A stretch of DNA of 64,000 nucleotides from Tolypeutes matacus (lineage: Eukaryota > Chordata > Mammalia > Cingulata > Chlamyphoridae), in contig JAKSZT010054581.1 of NCBI GenBank assembly GCA_026826555.1, positions 1,824,415-1,888,414 on the forward strand, written 5' to 3'. The position numbers and the translations under genes were made by a program. Below are positions 34,130 to 47,480 of the stretch, in pieces. The notes beneath the pieces are model-generated. The model was not told where the DNA came from. It saw only the letters and a program-made list of their open reading frames with translations, and made no database searches. Position 1 is the stretch's first letter; each line of letters begins with the position of its first letter.

Positions 34130-35517
34130 AATGTGCTGCAACTGGTCCAACACAACACTACACCCTACTCCCCCTAAGACCAGCACCTCTGATCCCAATC
34201 ACACCACTGCACCATTGTCAGGCTCATCCACTACACAACTGTAATCTTCCACCATACCATAGATTTTGCCCTTATGGGCATTGTCTAACCACCCTCTCTT
34301 CCCTTTCTGTCTCCTGTAAACCTATCTTCCACAGTCTAGCTCTGTAGGTCTGCTCAATTTGTTTAATTCATAACGTGAGGTGATGTAATATTTGTCCTTG
34401 AGTGACTAGCTTGCTTCACTCAACATAAATTCATCAAGATTCATCCATTTTATCTCATGTGTTAATACTACATTCCTTTTCACAGCTGAGAAATATTCCA
34501 TTGTGTGTATATACCACAGTTTTCTTATCCATTCATCTATTGATGTATATTTGGATTGCTTCCAACTTTTGACAATAGCAAATAATGCCACTATGAACAT
34601 TGGTGTGCATATATCTGTTCATGTCCCTGCTTTAAATTTTTCTGGGTATATAGCCAGCAGTGGGATTGCTGGATCATATGGTAGTTCTATATTTAGCTTC
34701 CTGAAGCACTGTCAAGCTGTCCTCCATGATGGCTGCCCCACTTTCCATTCTCACCAGCAGTGCATAACTATTCGCTTTCCTCCACATCCTTTCCAACACT
34801 TACAGTTCTTTGTTTTTTTTTAATACCCTCCAGTTCAATGGGTGCAAGGTGATATCTCACTGTATTTTTGATTTGCATTTCCCTAATAGCTAGTGATATT
34901 GAGAATCTTTTCATGTGCTTTTTAGCTATTACTATTTCTTCTTTGGAGAAGTGTCTGTTCAAATCCCTTGTCCCTTGTTTAAATGAATTTGTTGTCTTTT
35001 GATTTTCAAGATGTAAAATTTATATATGTGTGGATATTAGGCCCTTATTGGATAGATGTATCCCAAATATTTTCTCCCGTTGAGTCTGCTGCATTTTCAC
35101 TTTCTTGATAAAGTCCTTTGAAGAACAAAATTTTAATTTTGAAGACCTCCGATTTACCTAAGTTTTCTTTTGTTGCTCACACTTTGGGTGTAAAGTTTAT
35201 GAAACCAATTCTTCCTACAAGATCTCATAGATGCTTCCCTACATTTTCATCCAGGAACTTTATGGCCTTGTCACTTATATTTGATCATCTTGAATTAATT
35301 TTTGTATAGGGTGCAAGATGGTGATTCTCTCTTACTCTTATGAATAAAGATATCCATTTCTTCAAGCACCATTTGTTATAGAGGTCATTTACTCCCAGTT
35401 GAGTGGGCTTAGTGGCCTTGTCAAATATCAGTTGACCATATATGCCACGGTCTATATCAGAACTCTTAGTTCTGTTCCATTGCTCAGTATGTCTATCCTT
35501 GTGCCAACTCCATGTAG
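34130..35517 (-). mobile_element. L1 E, ORF2 C-terminal part and start of 3' UTR
   Basis: On the minus strand the ORF2 end is at about 34600-34406 (IDEWIRKLWY, TMEYFSAVKRN), with earlier ORF2 sequence extending to 35517. C-rich 3' UTR lies at 34130-34390. It ends where a minus-strand L1 3'-end unit begins with an A-rich tail (T-rich here). Confidence 0.82.
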
Positions 35518-37330
35518 TTTCTTTTTCTTTTTTTATTATTACTATTATTATTTTTAATATTTTTTTGTTTTTTAAAAGATACTTGGATTGCATAAATATT
35601 ACACAAAAGTTATAGTGATTCCCATATGCCCCATTCCCCACACCTCCCACACACTCCCCCATAAACATCATTCATAGTGTGGCACATTCACTGCAATTGA
35701 TAAATGCATCATGGGGTTTTGCCATTGAGCATGGACCATAGTTCACATTGTAGTCTACACTCTCTCCCACACAGTTCTGCATAGTAAGTGACAATATAAA
35801 ATGGCCTATATCTGTCATTGCAAGGTCATTCAGGACAATTCCTGAGTCCCAAAAAGTCCCTGTATTACAACTGTTTTTCCCTCTCCCTGTCCCCATTACT
35901 CCTGTGGTCCTTGTCTCCACATCAATGCTGTAATTTCTTCCACTGCTAAAATCACAATGTGTCTATAGTAGAATACCAGTAATCCCACTCTAGCCCATAG
36001 TTCATTCCCCAATCCTGAGGATTCTGGGATGGTGATATCCATTCCACCTCTAACTGAGAGGGGGTTTTGATCCCATACAGCAAATGGATGGGACTCTCTT
36101 GCTTGCCATTGTCGGCTCACTCATTTCCTTGGTATGGTGGTTGTCAATCCTCACCTCCTTGTTAATTGTCCTGGTTGAGTCCAATAAACTGGAGAGTAGG
36201 TTTTGCAACTCCACTCACATTCGGGGCCCAGCTGGCACATGGACAGCCCAAAAACTCCAGACTCTTGGACATACACCTACAAACTCCAACAAAAAGTATA
36301 GGCTTAAATAAAAGGGACTGATGAGCCATGTGTAGGGAAGCCATAATTGAGTCCATCTCTGTCACTCTCAGGAGCACAAACTCCAAAGTAGGGCCCACTG
36401 GCATGGCACCAAACTCTGGAGCAATCTGCACTGACAATGGTACCTGGGTGTCTCCAGAGCACTCAGAAACCCCACAATTTGGGGGTATTATCCACTTTGG
36501 CAGTCTATGACACCCTGCTGAGATGTGCATAATTGTTACCTCTGAGATGACCTCCTGATTCACTTTGAAGTCTCTTAGCCATTTAAGCTCCTTTGTCTTT
36601 ACATTCCCCACCCCCTTTTTTATAGGTCTTTTTCCAGTTGCATTGCAAGTTGGTCCTTGGTAATAATCCCTTGGTGCCAGGGAGGCTTATCCCTGGGAGT
36701 CAAGTTCCAAACTGCAGGGAAGGTAATGCATTTATTTGCTGAGTTTGGCTTAGAGAGAGGCCACATTTGAGCAACAAGGAGGCTCTCATGAGGCAACTCT
36801 TAGGCACCCCACAACACTAGGATAAATTTCAATTTCAAGAGCAAAGGCTCATAAGCATAGTCATCAATATCATGGGCCCATCAGTGGATCACTCTCCTAT
36901 ACCAGTCTTTGCCCCTGCACTTGGGGCACTGTTGCTGCTCCATTATAGAATGTGACAGAGCTCTTCAGGATGGGAATTCAATATTCTCTCTGTTATTTTG
37001 TGAGTCTCCACCCACTGTGAAATACCCATTGAATATTTGAACATATTTATGTACTTTATATTTATGCTCAGGTGAACTTCCTCCCATTTATCCTCCAGCC
37101 CTGACACCCAGACCACTGATCCTCCATTGCCCCAGTTGTAACTCCTCTGTGATCCAAATCTTTTTCAAAAATGAAATCATTAAAATATCCAAGTACAATT
37201 AATAGAAAAATGAAATAATAATGATACGTTTAAATATAAGAAACACAATTCATAAAATTAAAAAAAAAACTGAAAATACAATAAAATTAAAAGATTGGGA
37301 TATTAAAGAATGATGAAAATATTTAAATAA
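35518..37330 (-). mobile_element. L1 3'-end unit of the second subfamily (minus strand)
   Basis: This is the reverse-complement counterpart of 26935-28835. The T-rich left edge (35518-35575) reads as an A-rich tail on the minus strand, so this copy probably inserted into L1 E. It includes 35995-36191, the likely source of the patch at 32040-32236. The reading frames here are not conserved in the other copy. Confidence 0.68.
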
Positions 37331-38439
37331 AACCTTTTTTTGACATTTTGCCTTTCATCACTGTAATATCAGGTGTCCTGTATGTACAGTGGCATTTTCT
37401 TCCATTTATTATCCAGTGTCTTACTTTTTGAAATTTTGTTTCCAAACAAGTTTTAGGTCACATTAAAGCCACATACAGAATACAGGGGACTCTCATATAC
37501 CCAACGTCTGAACCTTTTCCTATTTACTGTATTTATACCTTTTTATATGTGGATGGTAACTTTGTTACAACTGATATACCAATAGAGAAACATAGGTAGT
37601 AACCATGGTCAATGGTTTATATTATGGTTTACATTTTAGACCTTACACTTCTATAAATGTTGATGATAATTAACATGGCCTGTGTCCATCATTGCAAGAT
37701 CATGTAGAACACTTCCATTGCCCACTAAATAACACCTTTTCGATCTATTCTATTCCTCACTCCCCTTCCTCTTGGGGCCCTTGGTAACACTCTGGCATCA
37801 CTCCTGACAAGATTCATAGTTACTTGCAACAACACTGAGGTCTTAACTCACTGGTTTGTCCTCTCCTATTAAAATGCACCCTTGCTCTAGAGAGACTCCA
37901 GCCTATCTGTTTGAAATCAAATCGGGTCAACCCAGGATGAGAGTCTAAGTCCTTCCCACTCCTTATGTGGGTCTCCACCCATTGATAAAACACATTATGA
38001 CAAAATAATCACTCACACAACCCCTAGAAGCCTGCTCCAGGTTCACCCTGTCCTGAGTGCCCCCCTCATGCCACACCCTAAACCAGTAATCCTTCCTTGT
38101 CATATTGCCATAAGAGCATTCCCAACTTTGTAATTTCAACCACATACCCACCTGCAAATCCCCAGGGTTCAGAAAGTCCCTCTCCCAACCATCCCCCCAG
38201 TTCCCTGGACCTTCCAACCCACCCTCCCCAATGTATCCACCTGTCAAAACTGCACCACCCACCACAATAATATCACTATCCTCCTGTCATATCCCTTCAA
38301 TACACAACCACACATTTTCACCTTGCCATAGAATATGTCCATATGGGCTTGGCTCATAACCTTTTTCCTTTCCATTTCCTGTAAACCTATGTTCAGGAAA
38401 AGAGCTGAGTCTGCTCAATTTATTTAATTCATATCAGTG

Positions 38440-41400
38440 AGGTCATGTACTGTTCATCCTTCAATGCCTGGCTTGCTTCACTCCACATAAGGTCCTCAAG
38501 ATTCATCCATGTTTTCCTCTGTGTTAGCACTATAGTCTTTATTACATCTGACTAATATTCCATTGTATATATGTGCCCCATTTTGTTTATCCATTCATCT
38601 GTTGAGGGGTATTTTGGTTAATTCAAACTTTTGGCAATAATGAATAATGCTGCTATGAACATTGATGTGCATATATCTGTTCCTGTCTTTGCTTTCAATT
38701 CTTTTGGGTATATACCTAGCAGTGGAATAGGTGAATCATTGGCAATTCTATAGTTAGTTTTTTGAGAAAATGCCAGACTGTCCTCTGCAATGGCTGCAAA
38801 ATTCTACATACCAAACAGCAGTGGTTGAGGTTTCTCATTACTCCACATCCTCTCCAACACTTATAGGTCTCTGATTTTTTAATACCTTCTAGTCTAAGGG
38901 TATAAGATGATATCTCATTGTAGTTTTGATTTGTATTTCCCTAAGAGCTAGTGATATTGAGCATCTTTGGATATGCTTTTTGCCATTTGTAATTCTTCCT
39001 TGTGAAATGTCTTTTCACGTTATTTGCAAAAATTTTTAATGAGTTGTATTTTCATTTTTGAGGTGTAGGATTTCATTATATATGCTGGATATTAGACTCC
39101 TATCAGATATATGGTTGTCAAATATTTTCTCCCATTGTGTAGGCTGCCTTTTTACTTTCTTGATAACGTCCTTTGAGTTGCAAAAGTTTTTTATTTTGAG
39201 GAGTTCCCATTTATCTGTTTTTTCTTTTGGGGTGTGAAGTTCACAAAACCATTTCCTGTTACAAGGTCCTGTAGATGCTTCTTTACATTATCTTCCACGG
39301 TCTTTATTGTCTTCGCTCTTATATTAAGATCTTTGAACCATGTTGAATTGATTTTTTTATAAGGTGTGAGATGGTGTTTCTTTCTCATTCTTTTGGATAT
39401 GAATATCCAGTACTGCAAGCACCATTTGTTGAAGAAGACTTTCTCTCCCAGTTGAGAGGGTTTGGTGGCCTTGTCAAATATCAGATGACTGTATATGCAC
39501 GGATCTATATCAGAACTCTCATTTCAGTTCCATTGGTTGGTATGTGTAACATTTTGCCAATACCATGCATTTTTGACCACTGTAGCTTTGTCATATATTT
39601 TAAAGTCAGGTAGTATGATTCTTTCTATTTCATTTTTCTTTTTCTTTTTCAATAAGTCTTTAGCCATTTGGCTAAAGTCTTACCTTTCCAAATAAAGTTT
39701 GGAGTTAGTTTTTCTAATTCAGTAAAAAATGCTTTCTTGGTTTTTATTGGGCTTACATTAAATCTGTAGATTAGTTTTCATAGGATAGGCGTCTTAATGA
39801 TGTTTAGTTTTTGTCTCCATGAACAGTGAATATTCTTTGATTTAAGTCTTCTTTGATTTCCGTTAACAGTGTTGTGTAATTTTCTGTGTATAAGTTATTT
39901 ACATCTTTATTTCAATTTATTCCTAGATATTTAATTCATTTAATTACTCTTGTAAATGGTATTTTTTTCTTGATTTTCTTCCTCAGATTGTTCATTATTG
40001 TTGTGCAGGGATGCTACTGATTTTTGAGCATTGAGTATTATGACTTTACAGAAATCACTTTTAAGTTCTCAAAGCTTTGTTGTAGATTTTCAGGGCTTTC
40101 TATATATAGGATCATGTCATCTGCAAATAGTGAAATGTTTCCTTTTTCCTTTCCAACTTGGATGACTTTTATATCTTTTCTTGCCTCAGTGCTGGAGCAA
40201 GTACTTCTAAGACAATGTTTAATAGGAGCAGTGAAAGTGGACACCCTTGTCTAGAGGAAAATCTTTTACAATTTCTCCATGGAATATGATGTTAGCTGTA
40301 GTTTTTTCATATATACCCTTTATCATGTTCAGAAAGTTCCCTTCTATTCCTATCTTTTGCAGTGTTTTTATCAGGAAAATGTGCTTTATTTTGTCAATTG
40401 CTTTTTCTGCATTTATAGAGATGATCATGTGAATTTTTTCTTTCAATCTGTTTGGGTGGTGTATTACATTGATTGATTTTCTCATGTTGAACCATCTTGC
40501 ATACCTGGGATGAAACAAAGTTGGTCATATTGTGTAATTCATTTGGTGTGTTCTTGAATGTAATTAGCAAGTATTTTGTTGAGGATTTTAGCATCTAGGT
40601 TCATAAGAGAGATTGGTCTGTAATTTTTCTTTCTTGCAGCATCTTTGGCATTGGTATTAGGGTAATGTTGACATCATAGAATGATTTAGGTAATGTTACT
40701 TCTACTTTTATTTTTTGGAAGATTTTTAGCAGGATTGGTGTTAGTTCTTTCTGTAATGTTTGGTAGAATTCCTCTGTGAAGCCATATGGTCCTGGCCTCA
40801 TCTTAGTTGGGAGATTTTTGATGAATGAGTCTATATATTTACTTGTAATTGATTTCTTGAGTTCCTCAATTTATTCTCTGGTCAATGTAGGCTGCTTGTG
40901 AGTTTCTAGGAATTTGTCCATTTCTCTAAATTATCCTTCTGGTAGGCATTTAATTTTTCAAAGTATTCTCTTATGATAATCTTTATATCTGTTGGTTGAG
41001 TGGTGATATCCTCCTCCTTATTTATTATTTTGTGCATTTGCATCTCTCTCTTTTTTTCTTTATTAGTCTTGCTAAGGGTTTGTCAGTTTTATTGATCTTC
41101 TTGAAGAACCAGCATTTGGTTTTATTTTTTTTTCCTAGTGCTTTCTTAATTTCTATTTCACTTAGTTCTGCTCTAATCTTCATTATTTATTTCTTTCTAC
41201 TTACTTTTGAGTTTGTTTGTCATTCTTTTTCCAATTCCACCAAATGTGCAGTTAGGTCTTTGATTTAATTCTTTCTTTCTTTTCTTTTCTTTTTTTTTAT
41301 TTTTTAATTTTTTTGATATATGCATTTATGGCTATGAATTTCCCTCTCAGTAGAGCTTTTGCTGCAACACATAGGTTCTGATATGTTGTGTTGTCATTTT

Positions 41401-42203
41401 CAATCATTGTAAGGTAGTTACTGATTTCTTTGGAGATTTCCTCCTTCACCCACTTTTGTGTAAGAATGTGTTGTTTAACTTCCATTTCTTTTTGCCTAAT
41501 CTGGTTCTCTGCCCCTTACTGATTTCCAACTTCATTCCATTGTGGTCAGAGAAATTACTCTGTATAATATCAATCTTTCTGAATTCGTTGAATTTTTTTC
41601 TGTGACCTTGTATGTGGTTATCTTGGAGTATGATACATGTACACTCGAGAAGAATGTAAATCCGCACTGTGTTTGTGTGTAATGTTCTCTATATGTGTAT
41701 GAGATCCAGATCCTCTAATGTATTAATCAAAGTCTGTTTCTTTTTTGTTTCTCTACCAAGATGTTCTAATGGTGATAATGGTGTATTAAAGTCCCCCACT
41801 ATAATTGTAGAGGCATCTATTTCTCCATTTAGTTTTTTCCATTATTTGCCTCATGTATTTTGAGGTGCCCCTGTTAGGTGCATAAATGTTTATGATTGTT
41901 CTTTCTTCTTGAAAGATTATCCCTTTCACTAATATATTGTGTCCATTTCTCTCTTACAATAGTTTTGCATTTAAAGCCTATTTTGTCTGATATTAGTGTA
42001 GCTACTCTTTCCTTTTTTTGGTTATCGTTTGCTTGTACAATTGTTTTCCAGCCATTCTCTTTCAGCCTCTTTGAATCCCTGGGTCTAAGGAGGGTTTCTT
42101 GTAGACAACATATATATGGGTGGTATTTTCTTATCCATTCTGCCAATCTGTGTCTTTTGACCGGTGTGTTTAATCCATTAACATTCAATTTTATTACACT
42201 CAA
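38440..42203 (-). pseudogene. L1 F ORF2 pseudogene
   Basis: The start is the Met at 42203 (MSVIKLNVNGLN). The endonuclease N-terminus is open for 109 codons to 41874, with CCLQETLLRPRDS. RT parts are read at 40801-40038, including the catalytic FADDMILY at about 40134-40111, and the C-terminal region at 39418-39191. Frameshifts and stops are frequent, so it is inactive. The sequence gives the clearest ORF2 start in the window. Confidence 0.87.
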
Positions 42204-42214
42204 GGAATTACTTA

Positions 42215-42655
42215 TTAGTTATATTTTCTTTGTGTTTATGTATGCTCATGTTGTTTTTATTTCTCTTTTTGTCTTTTTAGTTGTTCCCATTATCCTCCAA
42301 CTCTCTGTATTTTCCTTTCAACCTGCAGAACTCCCTTTAGTATTTCTTGAAGGGCAGGTTTCTTATTGACATATTCTCTTATTTTCTGCTTATCTGAATA
42401 TTTTGAGCTCTTCACCATTTCTGAATTCCAGCTTTGATGGACAGTGAATTCTTCACTGGAAGATTTTTCTTTTAGTACCTTAACTCTATCATACCACTGC
42501 CTTCTTGCCTTCATGGTTTCAGATGAGAAATCAGCACTTAATCTTATTTAGCCTCTTTTGTATGTGATGGCTCTTTTCTCTTGCTGCTTTTAGTATTTTC
42601 TCTTTTTCTTAAGCATTGGACAGTTGATGAGTATATTTCTTGGAGTAGGCTTGTT
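42215..42655 (-). pseudogene. L1 F ORF1, C-terminal part
   Basis: An open stretch (42514-42290) carries the C-terminal ORF1 domain (ARRQWYDRVKVLKEK, ALQEILKGVL). The N-terminal coiled coil is missing because the element is cut at about 42660. Confidence 0.82.
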
Positions 42656-42664
42656 GGGATTTAT

Positions 42665-44835
42665 ATTCATTATTGGTTTATAGAAATGCTACTGGTTTTT
42701 GCACATTAATCTCTTTACCTGACACTTTACTGAACTCATTTATAAGCTTTAGAAGCTGTGCTGTAGATTTCTCAGGTCTTTCTATGTACAGGATCATGTC
42801 CTCTGCAAATAGTGAGATTGTACTTCTTCCCTTCCATTTTAGACAGCTTTTATATCTTGTTCTTGCCTAAATGCTTGAGAAAGTACTTCTAACACAATGT
42901 TAAATAAGAGCAGTGATAGTCGGCCTCCTTGTCTTGTTCCAGATCTTAGAGGGCAAGTTTTTAGGATTTCACCTTTGAATATAATGTTAGCTTTCAGTTT
43001 TTCATATATAACCTTTATCTTATTGAGGAAGTTTCCTTCTATTCTTATCTTTGATGTGTTTTTATCAGGAAAGTGTGCTATACTTTGTAGAATGCTTTTT
43101 CTACATCATTAGAGATGATCATGTGATACTTTTTCTTTCAATCTGTTGATGAGTTGTACTATATTGATTGATTTTCTTATGTTGAACCATATTTGTATAC
43201 CAGGGATGAAACCTACTTGGTCATGGTGTGTAATTCATTTGATGTATTGTTGAATACAATTAGCAAGTACTTTGTTTAGAATTTTATCATTTAGTTCAGT
43301 AAAGAGATTGGTATACAATTTTCTTTTCTTCTGTATCTTTGTGTGCTTTTGGTATTAGGATAATGTTTGGTATTTGGTATAGTAGGCCAATGTTCCTTAC
43401 ACTTCTATTATTTGAAAGAGCTTAAGCAGGATTTGTATTAGTTCTTTCCAGAATGTTTAGTAGAATTCACCTGTGAAGATATCTGGTCCTGGGATCTTCT
43501 TCATTGGGAGGTTTTAATGACTAATTTAATCTCATTATTTGTTATTGGTTTGTTGAGTTCATAATTTTCTTCTTTTGTCAATGTAGGCTGTTTGTCTTTC
43601 TAGGGATTTTTCATTTCCTCTAAATTTTCCATCTTGTTGGCATACATTTTTTCAAAGTATCCTTTTATGATATTTTTATTTCTGTGGGGTAATTTACCAT
43701 ATCCCTTTCTTTATTTCTTATTATGTATTTGCACCTTCTCTCTGTTTTTCTTTGTTATTCTAGCTAAGAGTTTGGGTATTTTATTAATCTACTCAAAGAA
43801 CCAGCTTTTGTTGGTTTGTTTTTTCTAGTGCTTTCTGCTTTTCAATTTCATTTAGCTCTGCTCTAATGTTTTCTGTTTCCTTCTTTGTCCTTCCTTTGGG
43901 GTTAGTTTGTTGTTCTTTTTCTAATTCCTGCAGTTGTGTCATTAGATCTTGGTTTTAGCTCTTTCTTCATTTTCAATATTGGCATTTATGGCTATGAATT
44001 TCCCTCTCAGTACAGCTTATGCTGCATCCCATAGGTTTTGATACATGGTGTTGTAATTTTCATTCATTTCAAAGTAATTACTGATTTGTTTTGGAATTTC
44101 CTCCTTGGTCCACTGATTGTCTAAGAGTTTGCTGTATAACTTCCATATTGTTGTACATAATCTGCTTCTCAACTTCTTACTGATTTCCTACTTCATTCCA
44201 TTGTTGTCAGAGGAATGTCTTAATATAATTTCAATCTTTCTGAATTCATTGAGAGTTGTTCTGTGGACTAGCATGTATCATATCCTGGAGGATGATCCAT
44301 GGGTAATTGAGAAGAATATATCCCACTGTATTTGCAAGTAATACTCTGTATATGTCTATTAGGTTTGGATCTCCTAATGTATTATTCAAGGTTTTTTTTC
44401 TTTACTGATTCTTTACCAAGATGTTCTGTCTAATGTCTATAATGGTTTAGTAAATTCCTCCCATTATAATTGCAGGAGCATTCTTGCTCCACTTAGTTTT
44501 TCCAGAGTTTGCCACATGTATTTTGATGTGCCATGGTTTGGTGCATAAATGCTTATGATTGTTTTTTCTTCTTGATATATTACCCCTCGTAATGTATAGT
44601 GGTCATATTTGTGTCTTACAATAGTTTTGCATTTAAAATCTATTTTGTCCAATATTAGTTTAGCTACTCCCACCCTTTTTTGGTTTTAGTTTGCATGTAA
44701 AATTAATTTCCAGGCATTCACTTTCAACCTCCTTGCATCCTTGGGTCTAAGTAAGTTTCTTGAATATAGCATATAGATGGGTCATATTTCCTTATCCATT
44801 CTACCTATCTGTGTCTCTTGATTGGAGAGCTTAAT
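42665..44835 (-). pseudogene. L1 G ORF2 pseudogene, endonuclease and partial RT
   Basis: Endonuclease sequence is seen at 44673-44464 (LILDKIDFKCKTIV, NHGTSKYMWQTLEKL). RT sequence extends to 42665, with the catalytic FADD changed to FAED-like coding near 42815. Frameshifts are numerous. Confidence 0.78.
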
Positions 44836-44951
44836 CCATTAACTTTCAATGTTATTACTGTCCAGGAACTAATTATATTAGTAATATTATCTTTAGGTTT
44901 AGGAATGCCACAGGTTGTTTTATATTTCTTTTTATCTTTTAGTTATTTTTA

Positions 44952-45830
44952 TCAATAATTTTCTTTCTTGCACTCTCTTTTTTTCCAACTCTCTGTCTCC
45001 TGTTTTTTTACTTTTAACTTGCAGAACCCCTTTATTATTTCTTGAAGGCCAGGTTTCTTGTTGACAAACTCTCTTAAATTCCATTTATCTGTGAATATTT
45101 TGAACTCTCCATCATTTTTAAATATCAACATTTTTGGATACAGAATTCTTGGCTGACAGTTTTTTTTTTCTTTTTGCACCTTAACTATGTCATACCACCG
45201 CCTCTTGTGTACATGGTTTCAGATGAGAAATCAGCTTAATCTTATCAAGTTTCCCTAGTATGTGTTGGATCTCTTTTCTCTTGCTGCTTTCAATATACTT
45301 TTTTTGTCTTGAGCATTGGGCAGTTTGACCAGTATATGTCATGAAGTAGGCCTGTTAGGATTTACACTGTTTGGGTTGCACTGTGCTTCCTGGATATGTA
45401 CTTTCATGGCCCTCAAAGAGTTTGGAAAATTTCAACCATTGTTTCCTCCAATATTCCCTCTGCCCCATTTCCTTCTTTTCTCCCTCTGAGATGCTGTTAG
45501 TGTGTATTTTTGAGCATTTCTTCTTTTCATTCAAATCTCTATGTCCCTGCAGAATTTTTGACTAATTTTTTTCTATCACTTCTACTTTCTGACTGGTTTC
45601 AGAGGCACTGTCTTCCACATCACTGATTATTTTCTCTGCCTGGTCAAATCTGCTGTTATGTGCTTCCAGTGTACTTTTTATTTCTTCCATTGTGCCATTC
45701 ATGGCCATCAGATCCATTACCATTTTATCTATGTTTACAATTTCTTTCAGTATTTTCTCCCATTGTATTCTCAATATCCTTAAGTGGCTCCTTCACTTCA
45801 TTAAGTTGATTCATGATATTTGTTTGGACA
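44952..45830 (-). pseudogene. L1 G ORF1 pseudogene
   Basis: The coiled-coil part is open at 45774-45562 (STLEAHNSRFDQAEKIISDVED). The C-terminal part follows at 45179-44952 (KPGLQEIIKGF). The RRM region between them is frameshifted. It is more decayed than the L1 A ORF1. Confidence 0.8.
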
Positions 45831-47480
45831 TCTTTGATTAGTTGTTCCACAGTCTGCATCTCCTATTTTTTATCTTTTAGTTTGTTTAGTTTGTTCATTT
45901 TACTTGACAATGTCTTCTTCTTTCTTAGTATGGTTTTTAATTTTTTGTTGGTTTCTAAGCATCTGTTTATATTGATGGGCTTAATCAGTTGGTTTATTTC
46001 TCTTTTATCTCTAGGCTTTTATTTTGTTGTTGTCTTTGTGTGTTTCATAAGATTTCTTTTTGACACTTTAATTCTCTTATTTTATTTCCTTGTGTTGTCT
46101 GTGTTCCTTTGGAAAAATATTGGAACCAAGGAGAAAGAAAGAGATAAGAAGTGAAAAATCATAATAGTAATAATAATTTTAAAAAATAAAAAAGGAACCA
46201 TTCAAGGCCTAGAAAAATAAATAATTAACATGAATAAAAAATCATAAGTAATAAAAAGGAATAAGAATAAAAAATTGGAATAAAAAATTAAACAAGAAAC
46301 AAAACAGAGAAAAATATATAGAATTATTTAAATGGACAGAATTATGAGAAGAGAGAAAAGAAAAATGAAAGAAAATAGAAAAAAGAGAGGGAAATAATAA
46401 CAAAAAAATTTTGAAGGTCATAAAAAAGAGTGGAATGAAAGAAAAACAATAGAAAATGGAAGTTATAAAAATAAAGGAAAGAAAAGAAATAAAGTTAGTA
46501 GAAAAAATAAGAAGAAAAAAAGAATCAAAGTAAGGGGAAAATAAAAAACAAGAAACAAAACAGCACAACTAATTAAAAAAATCACAAAGGAAAAACAACT
46601 TTCCCTCTTGGTCCCCTAAGGAGTATCTCAGGCTTCCAGTGTTCATCAGTCAATCACCTTACAGCCTGCCCTTTGCAGGTGAGGTACCAGGATTTAGAGA
46701 GAAATATAAGGAAAGAAGAAAAAGAAAAAGTAGGCTTTAAAAAAAATAGATCCAAGAAAATGTAAAACAAACAAAATGTCTATATGTTCCCTGTCATAAG
46801 TTTCCAGCTAAGTGCTGATAACCCAGTGGATCACTTCTCTAAAGAGACTCAGGAATCAAACCAGGGACCTTGCATATGCAAGGCAGGAATTCCTCCATTG
46901 AACTCCACAGGTTATTTGGTTTCAGAACACTTATCTGGCTTTATCTGCCAGTTAGACTTCTAATAGTTTGCTAAAACCATGTTGATTAGGCATTGTCTCC
47001 ATCCCCTCTGTAATCTAATTCCTCTCTCTCCCAGGGAAACTGAGTGTGACAGCTTGCCTGAGCAGATCCCTCCTCCCCTCTACCCATTTGGTTGAGGTCC
47101 CTTCTGAGATTCAAAAGGGGTTCAGCTGGCCATACTCACCACAAAGAAACCACTCTCCATTCTCCAATAGACCCCTTTTCCTCCCAGGGAATGCTCCCTC
47201 CCACTCCATTGGCAGTAGTGAGCCAGGGGCTCTACAAAGGTGATTTGCCCTGATGACAGAGTATATGTGCCTTTCCAGTCACAGGGGCAAGAAATTCACA
47301 GTTATCCCCTGCCTTCATCTGTCCAGTTCCCTCCTGGATGATGTGGAAAACTTTCCTCTTCTATATATATTCAAAGCAGCAATCTCAGATAGGTCCTTGC
47401 CCTTTCTCCACTCTTTTGTGAAAGCATCTGGATCTGCCTACATGCTACATTGTCATTTCCCCCAGAAGCTCCCTGATATT
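45831..47480 (-). promoter_or_regulatory. L1 G 5' UTR region with a long purine tract
   Basis: About 46130-46570 is almost entirely A and G on the plus strand (pyrimidines on the L1 strand), matching in position the tract at 13220-13850 in L1 A. The outer part (46590-47480) is more G+C-rich. The canonical 5' start seen in L1 A was not found, so the 5' end is uncertain. Confidence 0.6.
46850..46922 (-). mobile_element. Probable SINE remnant
   Basis: GAATCAAACCAGGGACC is a degenerate reverse-complement tRNA B box like that of the SINE at 15165-15348. The following GCAAGGCAGGAATTCC also resembles a SINE head. It has no visible tail or target duplication. Confidence 0.4.

Larger units (their letters stand above)
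37340..42660 (-). mobile_element. L1 F: 3' UTR, ORF2 and C-terminal ORF1
   Basis: On the minus strand, part of ORF1 (about 42655-42215), ORF2 (42203 to about 38440) and a 3' UTR (about 38400-37340) lie in order. ORF1 is cut at about 42660, where ORF2 sequence of another L1 begins. No large insertions are seen inside. Confidence 0.85.
42665..47480 (-). mobile_element. L1 G: ORF2 N-terminal half, ORF1 and 5' UTR
   Basis: The minus-strand order is 5' UTR (about 47480-45830), ORF1 (about 45830-44990) and ORF2 (about 44835-42665), cut within RT. The missing 3' part of this L1 and the missing 5' part of L1 F are complementary. This may be one L1 with an internal tandem duplication, or two L1s fused by a deletion. 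Confidence 0.82.

Noticed and set aside
46242..46568. 108-codon minus-strand frame rich in Phe, Ser and Leu.
   Set aside because: It is produced by the low-complexity purine tract in the L1 5' UTR.
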